Source: Haliclystus octoradiatus
Taxonomy: Eukaryota > Cnidaria > Staurozoa > Stauromedusae > Haliclystidae
NCBI GenBank assembly: GCA_916610825.1
Contig: OU744450.1
Location: 6,282,030 to 6,346,029, forward strand
Direction of reading: 5' to 3'
Length of the DNA: 64,000 nt
Positions 58,860 to 64,000 of the stretch are shown piece by piece; the first letter of the stretch is position 1; each line of letters starts with the position of its first letter. The notes beneath the pieces were generated by a model. That model worked only from the letters and a program-made list of their open reading frames with translations. It made no database searches and was not told the DNA's origin. The position numbers and the translations under genes were made by a program.

Positions 58860-61165
58860 GCGTGCACCTAAAACAGAGGCGTGGACGTAAAAGTTTTTAA
58901 ATGTTAAGAGCGTGCACCTATCTCATGGGCGTGCCCTTTATTTTTTTTTAAATATGAATAATATTACTGGCGTGCATCTATCGTATGGGTGTGCACTTAT
59001 AACTTGAATTTAAATATGAAGAATATCACCGGCGTGTACTTATAGTAGGGGCGTGCACATAAAACTAAATAAGAATATTACCGGAGTGCACTTATCGTAT
59101 GAGCGTGCACTTATAATTTGAATTTAAATATGAAGAATATTACCGGCGTGCACCCTATCGTATCGTCTAAATATAAAGAATAGTACCAGCGTGCACGTAT
59201 AGGAGGGCGTGCATTTAAAACTTGAATTTAAATATGAAGATTATTACCGGCGTGCACCTATAGCAGGGGCGTGCACATGAAACTAAATATAAAGAATATT
59301 ACTGGCGTGCACCTATAGCAGGGCGTGCACTTGAAACTTGAATTTAAATATGAAGATTATTACCGGCGTGCACCTATAGCAGGGCGTGCACTTAAAAACT
59401 TCTTTAAATACGAATATTATCGGCGTGTACATAGCAGGGGCGTGCACATGAAACTAAATATAAAGAATATTACCGGCGTGCACCTATAGCAGGGCGTGCA
59501 CTTAAAACTTGAATTTAAATATGAAGATTATTACCGGCGTGCACCTATAGCAGGGCGTGCACATAAAACTAAATATAAAGAATATTACCGGCGTGCACCT
59601 ATAGGAGGGCGTGCACTTAAAACTTAAATTTAAATCTGAAGAATGTTACCGGCGTGCACATAAAACTAAATATAAAGACTATTACCGGCGTGCACCTATA
59701 GGAGGGCGTGCACTTAAAACTTAAATTTAAATCTGAAGAATGTTACCGGCGTGCACATAAAACTAAATATAAAGAATATTACCGGCGTGCACCTATAGGA
59801 GGGCGTGCACTTAAAACTTAAATTTAAATCTGAAGAATGCTACCGGCGTGCACATCAAACTAAATATAAAGAATATTACCACCGTGCACCTATAGCAGGG
59901 CGTGCACTTAAAACTTGAATTTAACTATGAAGATTATTACCGGCGTGCACCTATAGCAGGGCGTGCACATAAAACTAAATATAAAGACTATTACCGGCGT
60001 GCACCTATAGGAGGGCGTGCACTTAAAACTTAAATTTAAATCTGAAGAATGTTACCGGCGTGCACATAAAACTAAATATAAAGAATATTACCGGCGTGCA
60101 CCTATAGGAGGCGTGCACTTAAAACTTAAATTTAAATCTGAAGAATGTTACCGGCGTGCACATAAAACTAAATATAAAGACTATTACCGGCGTGCACCTA
60201 TAGGAGGGCGTGCACTTAAAACTTAAATTTAAATCTGAAGAATGTTACCGGCGTGCACATAAAACTAAATATAAAGAATATTACCGGCGTGCACCTATAG
60301 GAGGGCGTGCACTTAAAACTTAAATTTAAATCTGAAGAATGTTACCGGCGTGCACATAAAACTAAATATAAAGACTATTACCGGCGTGCACCTATAGGAG
60401 GGCGTGCACTTAAAACTTAAATTTAAATCTGAAGAATGTTACCGGCGTGCACATAAAACTAAATATAAAGAATATTACCGGCGTGCACCTATAGGAGGGC
60501 GTGCACTTAAAACTTAAATTTAAATCTGAAGAATGTTACCGGCGTGCACATAAAACTAAATATAAAGACTATTACCGGCGTGCACTTAAAACTTAAATTT
60601 AAATCTGAAGAATGTTACCGGCGTGCACATAAAACTAAATATAAAGACTATTACCGGCGTGCACTTAAAACTTAAATTTAAATCTGAAGAATGTTACCGG
60701 CGTGCACATAAAACTAAATATAAAGAATATTACCGGCGTGCACCTATTTGTATGTATGTATTTTATTTGTCAACAATGGTGACAGGCAAATACAGGGAAA
60801 CTTGTAGGAGGGCGTGCACTTAAAACTTAAATTTAAATCTGAAGAATGTTACCGGCGTGCACATCAAACTAAATATAAAGAATATTACCAGCGTGCACCT
60901 ATAGCAGGGCGTGCATTTAAAACTTGAATTTAAATATGAAGATTATTACCGGCGTGCACCTATAGCAGGGCGTACATATAAAACTAAATATATAGAAGAG
61001 TACCGGCGTGCACATATAGCAGGGCGCGCACTTAAAAAACTTTTTTACATATGGATATTACTGGCGTGTACCTATCGCATGGTGGTGCAATCAAAATTTT
61101 AATTAAATATGAAGACTATTAAACCAACGTGCACCTATATAGCAGGGGCGTGCACTTGCCAACTT
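58860..61165. repeat. Satellite array, monomer about 97 bp
   Basis: Each monomer has three ggcgtgcac boxes (GTGCAC is a palindrome) spaced by AT-rich DNA, e.g. cctataggag, then ttaaaacttaaatttaaatc, then ataaaactaaatataaag. In the central part (about 59570-60650) units alternate between aaagaatatt and aaagactatt, giving a roughly 194-bp higher-order repeat. Edges are more diverged (58860-59500 and 60850-61165), as expected for homogenisation in the centre. Short frames such as those at 60017 and 60623 are by-products of the repeat. About 62 bp of foreign sequence interrupts it at 60746-60806. Confidence 0.95.
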
Positions 61166-61959
61166 TTAACTATATTACATTTGAATTTATCTTATTTACA
61201 CGTACACTAACTTTGTTCGCTTTGTTATGACAGATTCCCCACTGTTAAACAGACACAATCCCGGTGGCAAAAGGATACTGCGGGAATACACTACATTTTT
61301 GAGAAATAGTCAAACCATGGTCAAACGCAATAGTGAAACAAAGAACTACGTGATAAAACGATGGATTAAATTGTTCACCCCGATAAACGATTACGATGAG
61401 AACAATTGGATTGCAAAATTCAGATTTTAGTCTCCTTTTCAAATTTGTTGAGAGTTTTGAGAAATCAACTTTGAATTGGAAAAATAAAAAATTACCGTAT
61501 TTTGTTGGATTTTAGGAACTTTTTAGGAGCATTTTCAAGTTTTGTTCTTTGAAGAGGCTGGAATTACACCTCTGTCAAGTTGGCCCCCCCAATTACCGTG
61601 TTACACCCCCCCCAAAAAAATATATATCTAATAACTTATAGTATTAACCTAATACGAGGGTGTATTATTTTATTACAATTCCATCTTAAATTTATTTCAA
61701 AGCAACAAAAAACTACAAGAAGTGATGTTGAAAAAATTTGGGTATTATTCATTATACCATCGTCAGTTCAAATACATTTACAATTTTACATTCACGGAAG
61801 ATATTATCAGAAGACATTTACATTCCCACAATAAAACTATGGATGAATCACAACATTTATTTTCAGTAGAGAAAAATGTAGCAATAAATTCGACTGTGTA
61901 GTGCATGAAATGTTAATTATCCTTGATAAAAAACCTCACAATGCACTCAGAGTGACTCT
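61166..61959. other. Unassigned DNA
   Basis: No gene recognised. The 67-codon frame at 61227-61430 has no family features that I know. Confidence 0.4.
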
Positions 61960-63492
61960 ATTACTCTAATATTTTTAAATCATATAGTATATGTTTTATA
62001 ATTAGCATATAATATGTCACATAACTTCATCACTAAAAGGCATAGCAACAAATTTACTACAACGATTGTTATAAATTAGGTAAGTGAAGGATACATCATT
62101 ATAAAAACATATATTCCCAGTCATCAAAGCTGCTTTATCAGTGTCTAGCATAATATTAAATGCTCAGAAGTTTTCCTTTCATGTGAATAAATCATCAGCA
62201 GGTCAGAGAAACTGTAACAAGAAGAGTAAAATTTCAGAGTTCTTGACATCACTTAGCAGAAAAAAAGGATTAAACCTGCTAAGATTATATCATTTTCATA
62301 AAATTCATTGAACCTAAACTATGATAATGCCAGCCAGTTTAACGAAGTGCAAATGCCAACGGCGTTCTAGTACAGATACAGTCATACATATCGATGGCAG
62401 AGAATTGTGAATATCATAAATACAGTAGAAATACAATCAATAGGCTATCTTCAATGAAAAACCATATAAATGGAATTGCCACATTAAAATGATAGGAAAT
62501 ATGAACTAGCAGGAAATCAAAGCTAGAAGTAGAATGTGATATGGCTAGCTAGCATGAAAAATAGTTCACTTCATGCTCGGACATTCAAGTTGACCTGTCA
62601 GCGGTTATATATCACTGGTTTATATTAGATTAATTGAACTTTCACAATGGAATCCTCGCTTTCATGATGACATCATATGACAATGATATGATCTATTTCA
62701 ATAGAAATTAGCGTATAAGTAGTCTTTGTAATCATTTAAAATAGAGCTTATTGTATTCCTTATTATATAGTCAATTCGTATGTAGTTAAAATAGTAAATA
62801 TGGTAATGTTCTAAATTGATATATAACATCTCAGCAGAAAATATGATTTGCCATTAGTTTTACATTTAGCCTTTTGTTTTGTAAATTTTATAAAAGTAAT
62901 AGTATTTTTCTTGTTAATTAATTAATCAGCAGTCAGCCACTAGATACGCTGCCTTGAAGAAGTAAATTTTATTATCGTTTAATAGTTTTATTTTATGAAT
63001 ATATTAAGAGAGGAGAAAAGAGCAAGTGTTATTTTATCTGTCTTCTTGTCTTGGATTAAAGATTGATTCTGGATTGGTTATATCCATTAGTAAAACAATT
63101 TGGTGAGCTCGTTCCAATTTATTGTATTTTTTGCATAAACCCAATGTTGTGAGCTGCACTTGCTGGTCAAAATGAGATTAGTACAATCTGTCCCAAACTC
63201 ATTAATAGTTAAGTCCACGTTGAGCATCGCCCCAGCATATACAAGCTGATAAAACCCAAACAGAAATAATGCAGATATAAGGTTAAAATATTTAACGTAG
63301 CTATGGTATACCTGGATCTTTACTAGGTTCAGCGATGATTCAGCTGTACTTAACAACAGTTAAGAATAGTAGGAATCTGAGAAAGACCGACAGGCTTTCT
63401 AAGTTTCAGCATTCGCGTTGACATTATGAGTTTTTTCTTGCTAAACCAAGCTTTATCCCAAAGAATTAAAATATTCTGAAATTACTTCAATT

Positions 63493-63610
63493 TATAGTAG
63501 CATTTGATATTATGCTAACCTCGTTTGTATATCTATGTTTCGTCAGTTGACGAGTAAGTTCAAATATAGTTTTATAGACTCAACATGTGCTACTTGTTGT
63601 CAATTGTACA
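63493..63610 (+). repeat. 5' LTR of a second gypsy copy
   Basis: 118 bp matching 6101-6218. The first bases read TATA instead of TGTA, a change in the terminal TG. The same CAATT precedes it, and TGGCGCAGTTG follows. Confidence 0.88.
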
Positions 63611-63893
63611 TGGCGCAGTTGATAATAAACTTACAGAATAGTTTCAAAGAATTAGATTTTATTGGGCCGCAAAGTCAGTATATCGACGATACGACGTTGG
63701 TTAAATCTCTTCGATAGATGCCGTTGTTGTCCTACCGCCTTTATGATTTATGACCGTAAAATACAATATTTAAAAGAAAACTAAAGAAGAAACAGTCTTT
63801 CCAGGTGTGTTTGACATAAGCAAGATAGATATCACAGTTAAGCTTGTCTAAAACACTGCAGAACAACAGTTTCAGCGTGTCCAAATATTTAAA

Positions 63894-64000
63894 ATGGCAG
63901 AAACAAGATCTCAAGCAGCACAAAAACCTGCTCTCGATGCTAAAAACGAGGCAGTCTCAAGACCCCCTCTAGAGCCCCCAAGTAATCCACCAGTTTTAAA
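63894..64000 (+). CDS. gypsy gag start, partial at window edge
   Basis: An ATG at 63894 opens MAETRSQAAQKPAL and stays open to the window end, unlike the copy at 6505, which has one extra C. The rest of the element lies outside, so whether it is complete cannot be judged. Confidence 0.55.
   Translation, partial: MAETRSQAAQKPALDAKNEAVSRPPLEPPSNPPVL

Larger units (their letters stand above)
61960..64000 (+). repeat. Segmental duplication, right copy (pair with 4590-6620)
   Basis: Matches 4590-6620 in the same orientation. Differences include small indels and a replaced stretch near 62820-62870. It continues beyond the window edge. Confidence 0.85.

Noticed and set aside
60746..60806. Small transposon in the satellite
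   Set aside because: The roughly 62-bp interruption has no inverted ends and no clear target duplication.
60017..61102. Short repeated peptides such as KSEECYRRAHKTKY in plus-strand frames
   Set aside because: They arise from the 97-bp satellite, whose period is not a multiple of three, and are broken at each irregular unit.
58860..61165. CRISPR-like array of short spaced repeats
   Set aside because: Spacers are repeated, not unique; spacing is irregular; the sequence is eukaryotic. It is a satellite.

Overview
The window is AT-rich eukaryotic DNA, almost certainly from an invertebrate animal. THAP-domain transposases, CR1-like and other non-LTR retrotransposons, Ty3/gypsy relics, spliceosomal introns and a secreted VCBS/FG-GAP-type protein all fit a metazoan; nothing is bacterial in layout. 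I cannot name the species. The only plausible non-transposon gene is the VCBS-repeat gene, present as two full-length copies, one truncated copy and smaller remnants, all on the minus strand. Nearly everything else is mobile or repetitive.

Layout. 1-3198: head-to-tail 5'-truncated LINE copies separated by long (CTA)n tracts. 3198-4262: remnant of a recurrent duplicon. 4590-6620: a segment repeated near the right end (about 61960-64000). 6101-10574: a Ty3/gypsy element with 118-bp LTRs and a CAATT target duplication, missing protease/RT and carrying an inserted CR1-like LINE. 10575-13000: degraded retroelement remnants. 13000-22725: duplicon copies with the VCBS gene, plus an 876-bp Harbinger-like MITE. 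22726-28192: a complete ISL2EU/IS4EU-type DNA transposon with a THAP-DDE transposase and a convergent SWIM-YqaJ-PHD-PHD-Ulp1 protein. 28193-38367: more duplicon sequence, a small LTR pair, a truncated VCBS copy and a 3.35-kb TA-flanked element without genes. 38890-39290: a MITE. 39970-45628: an apparently intact P-superfamily transposon with two convergent spliced genes, inserted in a gypsy integrase relic. 45890-50105: another duplicon with a full VCBS gene and an inserted LINE fragment. 50560-58630: a nested cluster of LINEs, each new copy abutting the (CTA)n tail of the one before, ending in a full-length 5' end (ORF1 plus endonuclease). 58633-61165: a palindrome, then a GC-richer satellite with a 97-bp monomer. 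61960-64000: the second copy of the 4590-6620 segment.

Strongest points: (1) duplicon copies serve as natural empty sites and fix three transposon boundaries to the base; (2) the P element carries a second, C2H2-finger gene that seems to hold a C-terminal module usually part of the transposase; (3) the ISL2EU partner protein joins a nuclease, two PHD fingers and a SUMO-protease-like domain; (4) the LINE families end in, and insert into, (CTA)n, so each insertion carries its own landing site. All calls were made by eye from sequence and translated reading frames; no database search was run.
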